Shown here one piece after another: positions 1-9,217 of a stretch of DNA of 40,934 bases. The notes beneath the pieces are model-generated. The model did no database searches, was not told the origin of the DNA, and saw only the letters and a program-made list of their open reading frames with translations. Made by a program: the position numbers and the translations under genes. Position 1 is the stretch's first letter; every line of letters begins with the position of its first letter. The DNA is from Candidatus Aquabacterium excrementipullorum. Lineage in GTDB: Bacteria > Pseudomonadota > Gammaproteobacteria > Burkholderiales > Burkholderiaceae_C. The stretch spans positions 1-40,934 of the forward strand of contig DXIO01000140.1 in NCBI GenBank assembly GCA_019112875.1, read 5' to 3'.

Positions 1-735
<735 letters not shown>

Positions 736-762
736 GCCGCGCGCTTTCTGCCTTCAAACAAA

Positions 763-794
763 AACCTCCCGGGGTAATCCCGGGAGGTTTTTTT
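763..794 (+). terminator. Intrinsic terminator of clpB
   Basis: A perfect 11-bp stem (arms 763-773 and 779-789, AACCTCCCGGG against CCCGGGAGGTT) with a 5-base loop runs directly into seven T residues. It closes the clpB transcript and isolates the downstream pilus cluster. Confidence 0.95.
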
Positions 795-819
795 AGTTTG
801 TGCGACGCCATTTGATGAA

Positions 820-990
820 TGCGTCACGAATATGTCACCTGTTCGCCACGTGTTTACGTTGCTTCACGTTACTACATTCCGGCCACACATATCCCTCACA
901 CACTGGCACTGAGAAAAACAATCACGCCACGTCACATTCAATCTCCTGAGGTGATGCGGTCGTATATATGCGGTTCATATTCGCCAAGGG
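820..990 (+). promoter_or_regulatory. Upstream regulatory region of the pilus cluster, with helically phased repeats
   Basis: No gene is visible between the clpB terminator and the first pilin. The region carries GTCAC at 823-827 and 834-838 (11 bases apart) and again at 931-935. TTTACGTT at 853-860 is followed by TTCACGTT at 863-870 (10 bases apart). An AT-rich TATATA-like stretch lies at 963-968 but I could not assign a convincing -35 box. A role as an activator-binding region for the pilus operon is inference from the helical spacing. Confidence 0.35.
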
Positions 991-996
991 GTGATC

Positions 997-1431
997 GTGA
1001 ATAAGAAAAATGCCCTGATGAGGGGCTTTACGCTGATCGAGGTGATGATCGTGGTGGTCATCATCGGGATACTGGCCAGTATTGCGATGCCGGCCTACAC
1101 GGATTACTTGCGCCGCGGGCGGATATCCGAGGCCACGTCCACCCTGGCGGGCAACCGCGTGAAAATGGAACAGTGGTTCCAGGACGCGAGAACCTACGCG
1201 GACAACGGCGCCTGTCATGTGGCGGATTCGACGAGCGGGAAGTATTTCGATTTCACCTGTACCGGGGCGACTGCCAGCGCGTACAAGCTCACCGCGACCG
1301 GCAAGGGGGCGATGGCCAACTTCATCTACACGGTGGACCAGGCCGATGCCAGGACAACCAAGATCGACGGCGTCAGCGGCTGGACCGGTTCCACCACCTG
1401 CTGGATCACGGCCAAGGGCGGGATCTGCTGA
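997..1431 (+). CDS. pilE: Type IV pilin, PilE family
   Basis: A 144-residue prepilin. A short basic leader of 10 residues ends in RG and is followed by FTLIEVMIVVVIIGILASIA, the class III signal: prepilin peptidase (PilD) would cut after the glycine and methylate the phenylalanine, with Glu at mature position 5. The C-terminal half has four cysteines, the last being the final residue, which could close the D-region disulfide loop. I chose the GTG at 997 because AAGGGG at 986-991 lies 5 bases upstream; a GTG at 991 would sit on top of that sequence. It is the first gene of the cluster and its stop overlaps the next start. It may be the major pilin or a PilE-like minor pilin; length and leader cannot decide. 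Confidence 0.92.
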   Translation: MNKKNALMRGFTLIEVMIVVVIIGILASIAMPAYTDYLRRGRISEATSTLAGNRVKMEQWFQDARTYADNGACHVADSTSGKYFDFTCTGATASAYKLTATGKGAMANFIYTVDQADARTTKIDGVSGWTGSTTCWITAKGGIC

Positions 1432-2069
1432 TGACGCCGCCGGCAGTACGTGTGCGCCGACGCCATGGCGCTGGTGTGCGGGGTTTCAGCCTGATCGAGT
1501 TGATGGTCGGCGTGGCCATCCTCGCGGTGCTGCTGGCGCTGGCCGCACCGTCCTTCGCCGAATGGATGCTCAACACCCGCGTGCGCAGCACGGCGGAATC
1601 CCTGCAGACGGGGTTGCAGATGGCTCGGGCCGAGGCGGTGCGGCGCAATGCCATCGTGCGGTTCCAGTTCACCACGGCGGTGGACAACAGTTGCGGCCTC
1701 AGCACCACGGGTGCCTACTGGGTGATCAACCTCAAGAAGGATGACACCGGTTCGCCCGCAGGCGCCTGCGGCACGGCCGCGAGCGACACCATCAAGCCTT
1801 ACATCATCCAGGTCAGCCCTTCGGGCTCGAGCGTGAACAACGTGTCCGTGTCGGCCAGCGCGTCGGCCATCGGCTTCAACGGGTTGGGGCAGCAGGTGGC
1901 CGTCGATGGCATCACGCTGGCCGACCAGACGGTCAACATCTCCTCGACCAAGGCCACGTGCTCAACGGTGCGCTGCCTGCGCGTGCTGATCGGCACCTCA
2001 GGCCAGATCCGGATGTGCGACCCCGCCCGGCAGGTGACCGGCGATCCGATGAATTGCGTGCAGCAATGA
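1431..2069 (+). CDS. fimT: FimT/GspH-family pseudopilin (minor pilin)
   Basis: A 212-residue protein whose ATG shares its A with the TGA of the pilin gene (ATGA overlap), suggesting translational coupling. An 18-residue arginine-rich leader ends in RG, then FSLIELMVGVAILAVLLALA forms the prepilin cleavage site and N-terminal helix, with the conserved Glu5. The following stretch (MLNTRVRSTAESLQTGLQMA, then RAEAVRRN) is the hallmark of the GspH/FimT family. FimT-like minor pilins prime pilus assembly, and in some species a C-terminal region binds DNA for natural transformation; whether this one does cannot be told from sequence. The neighbours pilV, pilW, pilX and pilY1 support a minor-pilin role rather than type II secretion. 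Confidence 0.9.
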   Translation: MTPPAVRVRRRHGAGVRGFSLIELMVGVAILAVLLALAAPSFAEWMLNTRVRSTAESLQTGLQMARAEAVRRNAIVRFQFTTAVDNSCGLSTTGAYWVINLKKDDTGSPAGACGTAASDTIKPYIIQVSPSGSSVNNVSVSASASAIGFNGLGQQVAVDGITLADQTVNISSTKATCSTVRCLRVLIGTSGQIRMCDPARQVTGDPMNCVQQ

Positions 2070-2497
2070 GCCACCCTCACTCTCGTCCCCGAAACCCATC
2101 CCAAGGCGGCTTCATGCTGCTGGAAGTGCTGGTCGCGCTGTTGATCTTCGCCATCGGCGTGCTGGGCCTGGTGTCCATGCAGTCCACCGCGGTGCGGCAA
2201 TCGTCCGACGCGCAATACCGCACCATCGCGGCCATCCAGGCACAAAACCTCATCTCTCAGATGTGGATGAGCAAGCGCACCGTGGGCGTGCTGTCGGCCA
2301 ACTATGCCTCCGGTGGCGCGGGCTACACCGCCTGGTACAACGTGCTCAAGACCTCCGGCCTGCCGCAGGTGACGGATTACCCGCCCACCGTGACCTTCGC
2401 CACGGGCAGCAATCTGGCCACCATCACCGTCTTCTGGAAAGCCCCGGGCGACACCGACAAGCACCAGTACATCGCCTTGGCGCAGGTGGCGGAATGA
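2066..2497 (+). CDS. pilV: Type IV pilus minor pilin PilV
   Basis: 143 residues. The ATG at 2066 lies inside the end of fimT (4-base ATGA overlap). The leader ends in QGG and is followed by FMLLEVLVALLIFAIGVLGL, a prepilin site with Glu at mature position 5 and the LLEVLVALLIFAIG signature typical of PilV. The C-terminal portion is short and ends with a strand-rich segment (ATITVFWKAPGD). PilV is a minor pilin that with FimT/FimU, PilW, PilX and PilY1 forms the complex that starts pilus polymerisation and sits at the tip. Its position between fimT and pilW is the canonical order. Confidence 0.92.
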   Translation: MSHPHSRPRNPSQGGFMLLEVLVALLIFAIGVLGLVSMQSTAVRQSSDAQYRTIAAIQAQNLISQMWMSKRTVGVLSANYASGGAGYTAWYNVLKTSGLPQVTDYPPTVTFATGSNLATITVFWKAPGDTDKHQYIALAQVAE

Positions 2498-3585
2498 GGG
2501 CGCGGCGTACCTTCAGCCGGGGCTTCAGCCTGATCGAGATCATGGTGAGCCTGGCCATCGGCATGTTCGCCATGGTCATCATGATGCAGGTGTTCGGCGC
2601 GGCCGAGGGCAACAAGCGCACCACCACCGGCGGCAACGACGCCCAGATCAGCGCGGCGCTGGGCCTGTACAACCTGGAGCGCGACATCCGCCAGGCCGGG
2701 CAGGGCGTCAGCGCCTTCACGGTGCTGGGCTGCAGCCTGAACTACACGAGCACAGCCTCCGGCGAGGCTGTGGCGCTCAATGCGCTGGGGCCGCTGACGC
2801 TCAATTCGTCCAAGGTGCCCGCAGGCGACGACAAGACGGACACCCTGCTGGTGGTGGCGGGCTCTTCGGCCGGATCGTCCGAAGGCGACCCCCTGACGGC
2901 CATCTCGCAGGCCACCAGCCTGACAGTGACCGTGCCGGCCTCCTTCGCCGTGGGCGACTGGGTGCTGGCCGCGCCGGCCACCCGCGCCGAGCCCTGTGCG
3001 CTGGTCTTGGGCAAGGTCACGGCGATCGCCGGCTCGGTGCTCACCGTGACGAACGCCACCACGGGCCTGGTGGTCAACGACATCGTCTACAACCTGGGCA
3101 GTTCGCCCACCTTGCGCGCCTACGCGGTGCGCAGCAAGCAGCTCAAGAGCTGCGACTACCTGAAGTACGACTGCAGCAAGACCACGGACGACCGCTGGAG
3201 CACCGTGGCCGGCGGGGTGGTGAGCCTGCGTGCGCAGTACGCCCGTGACAACACGGTCGGCAACATGAGTGGCATCGTCGGTGTCTATGACCAGGCCACG
3301 CCGGGCAGCGCCGCCGACACGGCCGTGACCCTGGCGCTGAACTGCCGCTGGGCGCGGATCATCGGGCTGCGCCTGGCCGTGGTGGCGCAGAGCGCGCAGT
3401 ACGACAAGACCTACACGGCGCCCACGCCGACCTGGGCCGGCAGCACCGACGCGCCGATCGACCTGAGCAAGCTGACCGACTACCAGTACTACCGGTACAA
3501 GACCCTGGAGACCACGGTGCCGCTGCGCAACATGATCTGGCAGGGCTCGCAGACCAATTACCAAGGCGGGACCGGCGGATGTTGA
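2494..3585 (+). CDS. pilW: Type IV pilus assembly protein PilW
   Basis: 363 residues, starting in another 4-base overlap with pilV. The 10-residue basic leader ends RG and is followed by FSLIEIMVSLAIGMFAMVIM, the prepilin cleavage site. Long length for a pilin, a segment rich in Thr, Ser and Ala, and a C-terminal stretch ending in RNMIWQ are typical of PilW. Cysteines are present in the body (for example GCSLNYTST, LKSCDYLKYDCSK). PilW is a minor pilin of the tip complex. The C-terminus overlaps pilX by 7 bases, so translation of the whole set is likely coupled. Confidence 0.92.
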   Translation: MRARRTFSRGFSLIEIMVSLAIGMFAMVIMMQVFGAAEGNKRTTTGGNDAQISAALGLYNLERDIRQAGQGVSAFTVLGCSLNYTSTASGEAVALNALGPLTLNSSKVPAGDDKTDTLLVVAGSSAGSSEGDPLTAISQATSLTVTVPASFAVGDWVLAAPATRAEPCALVLGKVTAIAGSVLTVTNATTGLVVNDIVYNLGSSPTLRAYAVRSKQLKSCDYLKYDCSKTTDDRWSTVAGGVVSLRAQYARDNTVGNMSGIVGVYDQATPGSAADTAVTLALNCRWARIIGLRLAVVAQSAQYDKTYTAPTPTWAGSTDAPIDLSKLTDYQYYRYKTLETTVPLRNMIWQGSQTNYQGGTGGC

Positions 3586-4202
3586 GCCGACACAAGCCCA
3601 GGCAGCAGGGCATCGTGCTGTTGATCTCCCTGATCATCCTGGTGGTGATGGGGCTGGCCTCGGTGGCCCTGCTGCGCTCGACATCCACCTCGAACGTGAT
3701 CGCGGGCAACCTGGCGTTCCAGCAGGCGGCCACCAGTTCGGCCGACCAGGCCACGGAAGCGGCCATCGCCTGGCTGGAGGGCAACAAGGGCAAGGCGGCG
3801 TCCGCCACGGCCTCCGCCTGCGCGGTGGGCAGCACCGTGCTGGCCTGCGACCAGGCGGCGTGGGGTTTCAGCGCGACCCGGCTGGACCCGACCAGCACCC
3901 AGAGCTGGGAAGACCTGTGGACCGCGCTGGCCAAGACGATCACCCCGGTCAGCGTGAACAACGGCGCCGCCGATGGCGCTGGCAACACCATGTCCTACGT
4001 GATCCAGCGCATGTGCAGCGCCGCGGGCGACGCCAGCATCACCAATGGCTGCACCGTGGTGCCCACCTCGGCCGAATGCGGCAACAGCAAGAAGATCGGC
4101 CCGCCGCAGACCTGCACCAGCCAGGTGTATTACCGCATCACGGTGCAGGTGAACGGGCCGCGCAACACCGTGAGCTACACCCAGGCCATGGTGGCCTTGT
4201 GA
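3579..4202 (+). CDS. pilX: Type IV pilus assembly protein PilX
   Basis: 207 residues beginning with a basic stretch and QQGIVLLISLIILVVMG, the PilX N-terminal helix. Unlike the other minor pilins it lacks Glu at position 5 of the mature helix, as is usual in this family. The segment SNVIAGNLAFQQAATSSADQ with the following TEAAIAWLE matches the PilX_N region where a helix continues into the globular domain. The C-terminal half holds paired cysteines (CSAAG, CTVVP, AECGN, QTCTSQ) and ends in a beta-rich tail. The gene overlaps pilW by 7 bases and is 26 bases ahead of pilY1. PilX and PilY1 are expected to interact at the pilus tip. Confidence 0.9.
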   Translation: MLSRHKPRQQGIVLLISLIILVVMGLASVALLRSTSTSNVIAGNLAFQQAATSSADQATEAAIAWLEGNKGKAASATASACAVGSTVLACDQAAWGFSATRLDPTSTQSWEDLWTALAKTITPVSVNNGAADGAGNTMSYVIQRMCSAAGDASITNGCTVVPTSAECGNSKKIGPPQTCTSQVYYRITVQVNGPRNTVSYTQAMVAL

Positions 4203-4228
4203 GACAGAAGACAGCAGGAGCGCACGCC

Positions 4229-7200
4229 ATGACCCCATCCGCATTCACCCGATGGCTCCGGTGGGCGCCGGCCGCCTTGCTGGCGCTGTGCGCGGCGCAG
4301 GCACACAGCGCCGTGACCGACATCGCCACGTCTCCGCTGCAGACTTCGACGGCCACGCTGGTCAAGCCCAACATCTTCTTCATCCTCGATGACTCGGGCT
4401 CGATGTACTGGGACTTCATGCCCGACTGGGCCGAGGACTACAAGAGCACCACGGCCCTGGTGCGCAACAGCCGCTTCAACGGGGTGTTCTACGACCCGGC
4501 CGTGACCTACACGCCGCCGGTGAAGTACGACGGCAGCAGCTACAACAGCATGACCTCGGCCAACACCTCGGCCTGGACCAAGGTGCCCTTCGACGGCTTC
4601 GGGGTGATGACGGCCAGCGGTGCGCCCAACACCGGTACCAGCAACCTGTTCACGTCCAGCAACTCCGGTACCACGCAGGACCTGACGGGCGGCACGGCCT
4701 ACTACTACACCTTCATCGCCGGCGAATACTGCACCTCCGCCAACCTGCGCACCTGCAACACGCAGAGCGCGGCGACGGCCACCTACCCGTATCCCGGCTA
4801 CCTGCGCTGGTGCAGCAGTTCGGCCCTGACGAGCTGCCAGGCCGCGCGCATCGACACCGACCCCGGCACGGGCGTGACCTACACCTATCCCCGCTACCCC
4901 GGCGTGACCTCCAGCGTGGCGGGCTCGAACACGAAGGTGACGATTTCCGCCGCCACCGGCAGCTACCCCTACCCGGGCACCAGCGCCAAGGCCAGCACCC
5001 GCACCGACTGCGCCGGCACCACCTGCACCTACACGGAGGAGATGACCAACTTCGCCAACTGGTGGGCCTACTACCGCACACGCATGCAGATGGCCAAGTC
5101 GGCATCGAGCATCGCGATGGCGGCCCTGAGCACCAGCTACCGGCTGGGCTACATGAGCATCAACAACAACACGGGCAGCGATTTCCTGAACGTGCTGGAC
5201 ATCACCACCACCAGCTCGGGGCAAAAGTCGGCCTGGTACAGCAAGCTCGTGGCGGCCAAGCCCACCAGCGGGACATCGCTGCGATCGGCGCTGGCCACGG
5301 CGGGCCAGTACTTCGCGGGCAAGCTCAGCAAGGTCAACAACCAGAGTGCGATCGACCCGATGCAGTACGCCTGCCAGCGCAACTACACCATCCTGACCAC
5401 CGATGGTTACTGGAACGCCAGCAGCGCCACGCCCACGCAGGTCAATGCCAGCACGGCCATCGGCGACCAGGACAGCAGCGAATCTCGTCCGCAACTCGAT
5501 GGCACGGCCACCGCCAACACCCTGGCCGATGTGGCCGAGTACTACTACGCTACCGACCTGCGCACGGCCGCCCTGGGCAATGCCACCAGCGGGGCCACCG
5601 GCGCGGACGTGGCCAGCAACAGCTACTCCAACGGCCAGCAGCGCATGTACACCTACACGGTGGGCATGGGCGCCTCGGGCTACATGCAGTACCTGAGCAA
5701 CTACGCCTCGGCCACCAGCGGCGATTACTACGACGTGCTCAAGGGCACCACCACGAGCTCAAGCACCTTGTCCGCGGGGACCTGCAGCTGGCAGAAGTCC
5801 GGCAGCTGCAACTGGCCCGTGCCCAAGGGCGACACCCAGACCACCATCGATGACCTCTGGCACACGGCGGTCAACGGACGCGGCACCTTCTACAGCGCCA
5901 CCAACCCGAGCGAACTCAAGACGGGCCTGACCAGCTTCATCAACAGCGTGAACGCGGCCACCAGCTCCGCCGCGGCACCCACGCTGAGCACCGCCAACCT
6001 GTCCACCACGGGCAGCAACTACGCCTTCGGCGTGACCTTCTGCGCGGCCAAGTGGTTCGGGGATCTGGCGCGCTACAGCGTCAATGCCACGACGGGCGCC
6101 GTGTCCACCACGCCGGACTGGTCCGAATCAGGCTCGGGCAAGGACTGCACGGATTCATCGGCCACGCTCGCGACCACGCCGCTGCTCGACAAGATCGCTT
6201 ACGACTCACGCGTCATCTACACCTACGACAGCTCGGCCGGCGCGCTGATCCCGTTCAAGTGGGCCTCGCTCAACAGCACGATGCAGGGCTACTTCAAGGT
6301 GGCGGCGATGACCTCGCTGTCGCAGATGTGCTCCTCGGGCAGCACCTGCCTGCCGACCGCGTCGCAGATCGACAGCACCACGGCGGGCAGCAACACGGGC
6401 GCCGGCGGCATCAACCTCGTCAACTACTTGCGCGGCGACCGCAGCAACGAAGGCACGGCCAACACCGCCTACTACTTCCCGCGCACCCACGTGCTGGGCG
6501 ACATCGTCAGCGGACAGCCGGTGTATGTACAGGCACCGCTCTACGGCTACGCGGACTCGGGCTACGCGGCCTTCAAAAGCAGCAATGCCGGCCGCCAGGG
6601 CATGGTCTACGTGAACGCCAACGATGGCATGGTGCACGCCTTCAATGCCGACACGGGAGCCGAAGTCTGGGCCTACCTGCCGTCGCTGGTGCTGCCCAGC
6701 CTGTACAAGCTGGCGGACAAGAACTACGCGTCCAACCACGTGTTCCTCAACGATGGCACCTTGTCCCAGGCCGATGTCTACTACGGTGGCGCCTGGCACA
6801 CGATCCTGGTGGGGGGGCTGGGGGCGGGCGGTCGCGGCTTCTATGCGCTCGATGTGACGACGCCGGCGTCGCCCAAGATCCTGTGGGAGTTCACGTACGA
6901 CACCAGCAAGTCCAGCCCCTACATCAGCGATGCCGATCTCGGCTATGCCTTTGGCACGCCGGTGGTGACCAAGCTGTCAGACGGCACCTGGACGGTGGTG
7001 CTCACCTCGGGCTACAACAATGTCTCGCCCGGCAGCGGGCACGGCATCCTGTACGTGCTCAACGCGCAGACCGGCGCCATCATCAAGAAGATCGACAACG
7101 GCGTGGGCACGACCACGGGTGGCGGCACGGTAAGCGGGTGCTCGGCCGCACCGTGCCCGAGCGGCCTGGCCAAGATCTCGGGCTGGCTGGAGAGCGGTAC

Positions 7201-8005
7201 CAACAACACCTCGCCTTACATCTATGGCGGTGATCTGTACGGCAACCTCTGGCGCTTCAACATTGCCAGCCTGACGGCCGGTGGCGGCAGCGCCACGGCG
7301 CAGTCGCTCGCGACCTTGATGGACAGCACCGGTACCCGCCAGCCCGTCACCACGCGGCCCGAGTTGGGGCTGGTGAGCAACCAGCGCGTGATCTACGTGG
7401 GCACGGGGGCCTACCTGGGCGTGAGCGACATTTCCAGCACGGGTACACAATCGCTGTATGCGATCAAGGACACGCTGGCCACCAGCAGTTCCAGCCTGTA
7501 CGGCAGTCCGCGCGCCAACACCTGCAGTGCCTCCTCGACCACCGGCTGCTTCGTCAAGCAGATATTGTCCACCTCGGGCAACGCGCGCATCGCCACCAGC
7601 AGCGTGGGCTATGCGGTGAGCATGTCGACGATGTATGGCTGGTACGAAGACCTGCCCTTGAGCGGCGAGCGCATCAACGTCGACCCGACCCTGCAGGAAG
7701 GCGTGCTGATCTACGTCTCGAACGTGCCGAGCACGACCGGTGCCTGCAGCGTGGGCGGCTCAAGCTACCTGAACTACGTGAGCTACAGCACGGGCCTGGC
7801 GGTGAGCAGCACCACCACGGTGGGCGAGGTGCTCTCCGCCGACGGGCTGGCCACATCGCTGACCTTGTACAAGACGGCCTCGGGCAATACCGTGGGCATC
7901 GGCAAGCTGTCCACCGGTGGGACGGTGGGGGCCGACCCCCCCGATTCGCCGGCCAGCACGGCCACCCGCCGTGTCTTCTGGCGGGAGCTCATCAAGGACA
8001 AGTAG
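4229..8005 (+). CDS. pilY1: Type IV pilus tip adhesin/biogenesis factor PilY1 (PilC family)
   Basis: 1258 residues; a CAGGAG sequence ends 8 bases before the ATG. A signal peptide is visible (RWAPAALLALCAAQAHSA). Residues about 45-60 contain NIFFILDDSGSMYWD, a DxSxS metal-binding (MIDAS-like) motif of a von Willebrand A-like domain. A cysteine- and Tyr-Pro-rich insertion follows at about residues 165-275. The C-terminal 500 residues form the PilC/PilY1 beta-propeller, recognisable from VYVNANDGMVHAFNADTG, LVGGLGAGGRGFYALDVT, SDADLGYAFGTPVV and YIYGGDLYGNLWRFN. I do not see an obvious DxNxDGxxD calcium loop. PilY1 is exported, sits at the pilus tip, and in relatives controls extension/retraction, adhesion and surface sensing. 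It is the last gene of the cluster. Confidence 0.95.
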   Translation: MTPSAFTRWLRWAPAALLALCAAQAHSAVTDIATSPLQTSTATLVKPNIFFILDDSGSMYWDFMPDWAEDYKSTTALVRNSRFNGVFYDPAVTYTPPVKYDGSSYNSMTSANTSAWTKVPFDGFGVMTASGAPNTGTSNLFTSSNSGTTQDLTGGTAYYYTFIAGEYCTSANLRTCNTQSAATATYPYPGYLRWCSSSALTSCQAARIDTDPGTGVTYTYPRYPGVTSSVAGSNTKVTISAATGSYPYPGTSAKASTRTDCAGTTCTYTEEMTNFANWWAYYRTRMQMAKSASSIAMAALSTSYRLGYMSINNNTGSDFLNVLDITTTSSGQKSAWYSKLVAAKPTSGTSLRSALATAGQYFAGKLSKVNNQSAIDPMQYACQRNYTILTTDGYWNASSATPTQVNASTAIGDQDSSESRPQLDGTATANTLADVAEYYYATDLRTAALGNATSGATGADVASNSYSNGQQRMYTYTVGMGASGYMQYLSNYASATSGDYYDVLKGTTTSSSTLSAGTCSWQKSGSCNWPVPKGDTQTTIDDLWHTAVNGRGTFYSATNPSELKTGLTSFINSVNAATSSAAAPTLSTANLSTTGSNYAFGVTFCAAKWFGDLARYSVNATTGAVSTTPDWSESGSGKDCTDSSATLATTPLLDKIAYDSRVIYTYDSSAGALIPFKWASLNSTMQGYFKVAAMTSLSQMCSSGSTCLPTASQIDSTTAGSNTGAGGINLVNYLRGDRSNEGTANTAYYFPRTHVLGDIVSGQPVYVQAPLYGYADSGYAAFKSSNAGRQGMVYVNANDGMVHAFNADTGAEVWAYLPSLVLPSLYKLADKNYASNHVFLNDGTLSQADVYYGGAWHTILVGGLGAGGRGFYALDVTTPASPKILWEFTYDTSKSSPYISDADLGYAFGTPVVTKLSDGTWTVVLTSGYNNVSPGSGHGILYVLNAQTGAIIKKIDNGVGTTTGGGTVSGCSAAPCPSGLAKISGWLESGTNNTSPYIYGGDLYGNLWRFNIASLTAGGGSATAQSLATLMDSTGTRQPVTTRPELGLVSNQRVIYVGTGAYLGVSDISSTGTQSLYAIKDTLATSSSSLYGSPRANTCSASSTTGCFVKQILSTSGNARIATSSVGYAVSMSTMYGWYEDLPLSGERINVDPTLQEGVLIYVSNVPSTTGACSVGGSSYLNYVSYSTGLAVSSTTTVGEVLSADGLATSLTLYKTASGNTVGIGKLSTGGTVGADPPDSPASTATRRVFWRELIKDK

Positions 8006-8057
8006 AAGGCCTCGGTGGCCCGAAGCCTGCATGTGAGCCGGGCCCTGGGCCTTGGGC

Positions 8058-9119
8058 TCACAGCCGCGGTGGCAGGCGCCACGTGGCGCCAATGGGCAGC
8101 ACCTTGAAGCGGTCCGCAGGCACGCGCTGCGCCTGCAGCGCGCGCTGCAAGGCCTTGGGCGGTTCGTCCAGGGCTTCGTTGGTGAGCTGGAAGGTGCCCC
8201 AGTGCACGCCCAGGGCCAGCTTGGCGCCCAGGTCCTTGAAGATCTGCACGGATTCGGCCGGGTTGCAGTGCTGGTCCTTCATGAACCAGCGAGGCTCGTA
8301 GGCGCCGATGGGCAGCAGCGCGATGTCGAAGCCTCCGCCCAGGCCGGGGGCATGGTCGATCGAGAAGTGCTGGCGGATGTCGGCGAAATCCTTCGAGTAA
8401 GCCGTGTCGCCCGCGAAGTACAGGTGGCAATCGGGTGACAGCACCGCGAAGCCGCCCCACAGGCTGCACAGCGCATCGGTGGCCGTGCGCGCCGACCAGT
8501 GTTGCGCCGGTGTCAACACGATGGGGATGCGGGCATTGCGCTCGGTGGCGTGGACCAGGTGGCGCTCCCACCAGTCCAACTCGACCACGCCGTGGATGCC
8601 ATGGCGCGCGAACCAGGCCTTGTGGCCCAGCGGCGTGATGAACAGGGGCGCCCCGCCCGCCTGCTGCGCCAGCGCGAGCAGCGAGCCTTCGTCCATGTGG
8701 TCGTAGTGGTTGTGGGACAGCAGCACCACGTCGATGCGGGGCAACTGGTCCAGGCGCAGGCCCGGCGGCGTGTGTCGGCGCGGGCCGGCCCACTGCACCG
8801 GGAAGCAACGCTCGGAGAACACCGGGTCGGTCAGGAAGTTCAGGCCGCCCATCTGCGCCAGCACGGTGATGTGGCCGACCCAGGTGACGGCGGGCGCCAT
8901 GGCCGTGCCGGCCTTCGCGTTGGCGTGGATGAAGGCGAGGTCTGGCTCGACCACCGCGATGGGATCTTTCGGTGGTTGAGGCTCGCCCTTGCGCCAGGCC
9001 TCCCAGCGCCATCGCAACAACTCGTGCCAACGCTTCTCACGGAACTCCAGGTAGTTGTTCTGGAAGCCGCCGGGGCGGTGATGCGGTTTGGTCGGGTCGA
9101 AGTAGGCGTTCTTCTTCAT
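8058..9119 (-). CDS. Metallo-beta-lactamase-fold hydrolase, NAPE-PLD/RomA-like
   Basis: 353 residues from the chosen ATG. The metal-binding motif LLSHNHYDHMD (HxHxDH) is intact, with further likely ligands in CHLYFAGDTAYSKDF and LGVHWGTFQL. The N-terminal part (YFDPTKPHHRPGGFQNNYLE, then WRWEAWRKGEPQPP) and the HWGTF motif near the C-terminus match the bacterial relatives of N-acyl-phosphatidylethanolamine phospholipase D. There is no signal peptide, so it is cytosolic. Its substrate is unknown; phospholipid or another phosphodiester is inference by family. An AGG lies 9 bases before the ATG at 9119; an ATG at 9128 would have no spacing. It converges on pilY1 and diverges from the host-attachment gene. 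Confidence 0.85.
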   Translation of the reverse strand: MKKNAYFDPTKPHHRPGGFQNNYLEFREKRWHELLRWRWEAWRKGEPQPPKDPIAVVEPDLAFIHANAKAGTAMAPAVTWVGHITVLAQMGGLNFLTDPVFSERCFPVQWAGPRRHTPPGLRLDQLPRIDVVLLSHNHYDHMDEGSLLALAQQAGGAPLFITPLGHKAWFARHGIHGVVELDWWERHLVHATERNARIPIVLTPAQHWSARTATDALCSLWGGFAVLSPDCHLYFAGDTAYSKDFADIRQHFSIDHAPGLGGGFDIALLPIGAYEPRWFMKDQHCNPAESVQIFKDLGAKLALGVHWGTFQLTNEALDEPPKALQRALQAQRVPADRFKVLPIGATWRLPPRL

Positions 9120-9217
9120 GGTCGCCATCCTAGCGGCCGGCGACGGCCCGGGCACCGGGCACGTGGGTTGCCCCCGTGTGGGCATCGCCATTCATGAGGC
9201 GAAGAACGGAGCACCCC

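Noticed and set aside
904-919. TGGCACTGAGAAAAAC upstream of pilE as a sigma-54 promoter
   Set aside because: The -24 half is good but 10 bases after GG there is AA instead of the invariant GC, so the -12 element is missing.
4175-5494. A 439-codon open frame on the minus strand inside pilY1
   Set aside because: Composition is Gly/Arg/Val/Ala repeats from reading GC-rich codons backward, with no family motif; pilY1 on the plus strand is unambiguous.
8032-8062. TGTGAGCC/GGCTCACA inverted repeat between pilY1 and the MBL-fold gene as a shared terminator
   Set aside because: Good stem in a convergent position, but it overlaps the MBL-fold stop codon and neither strand has a T-run.
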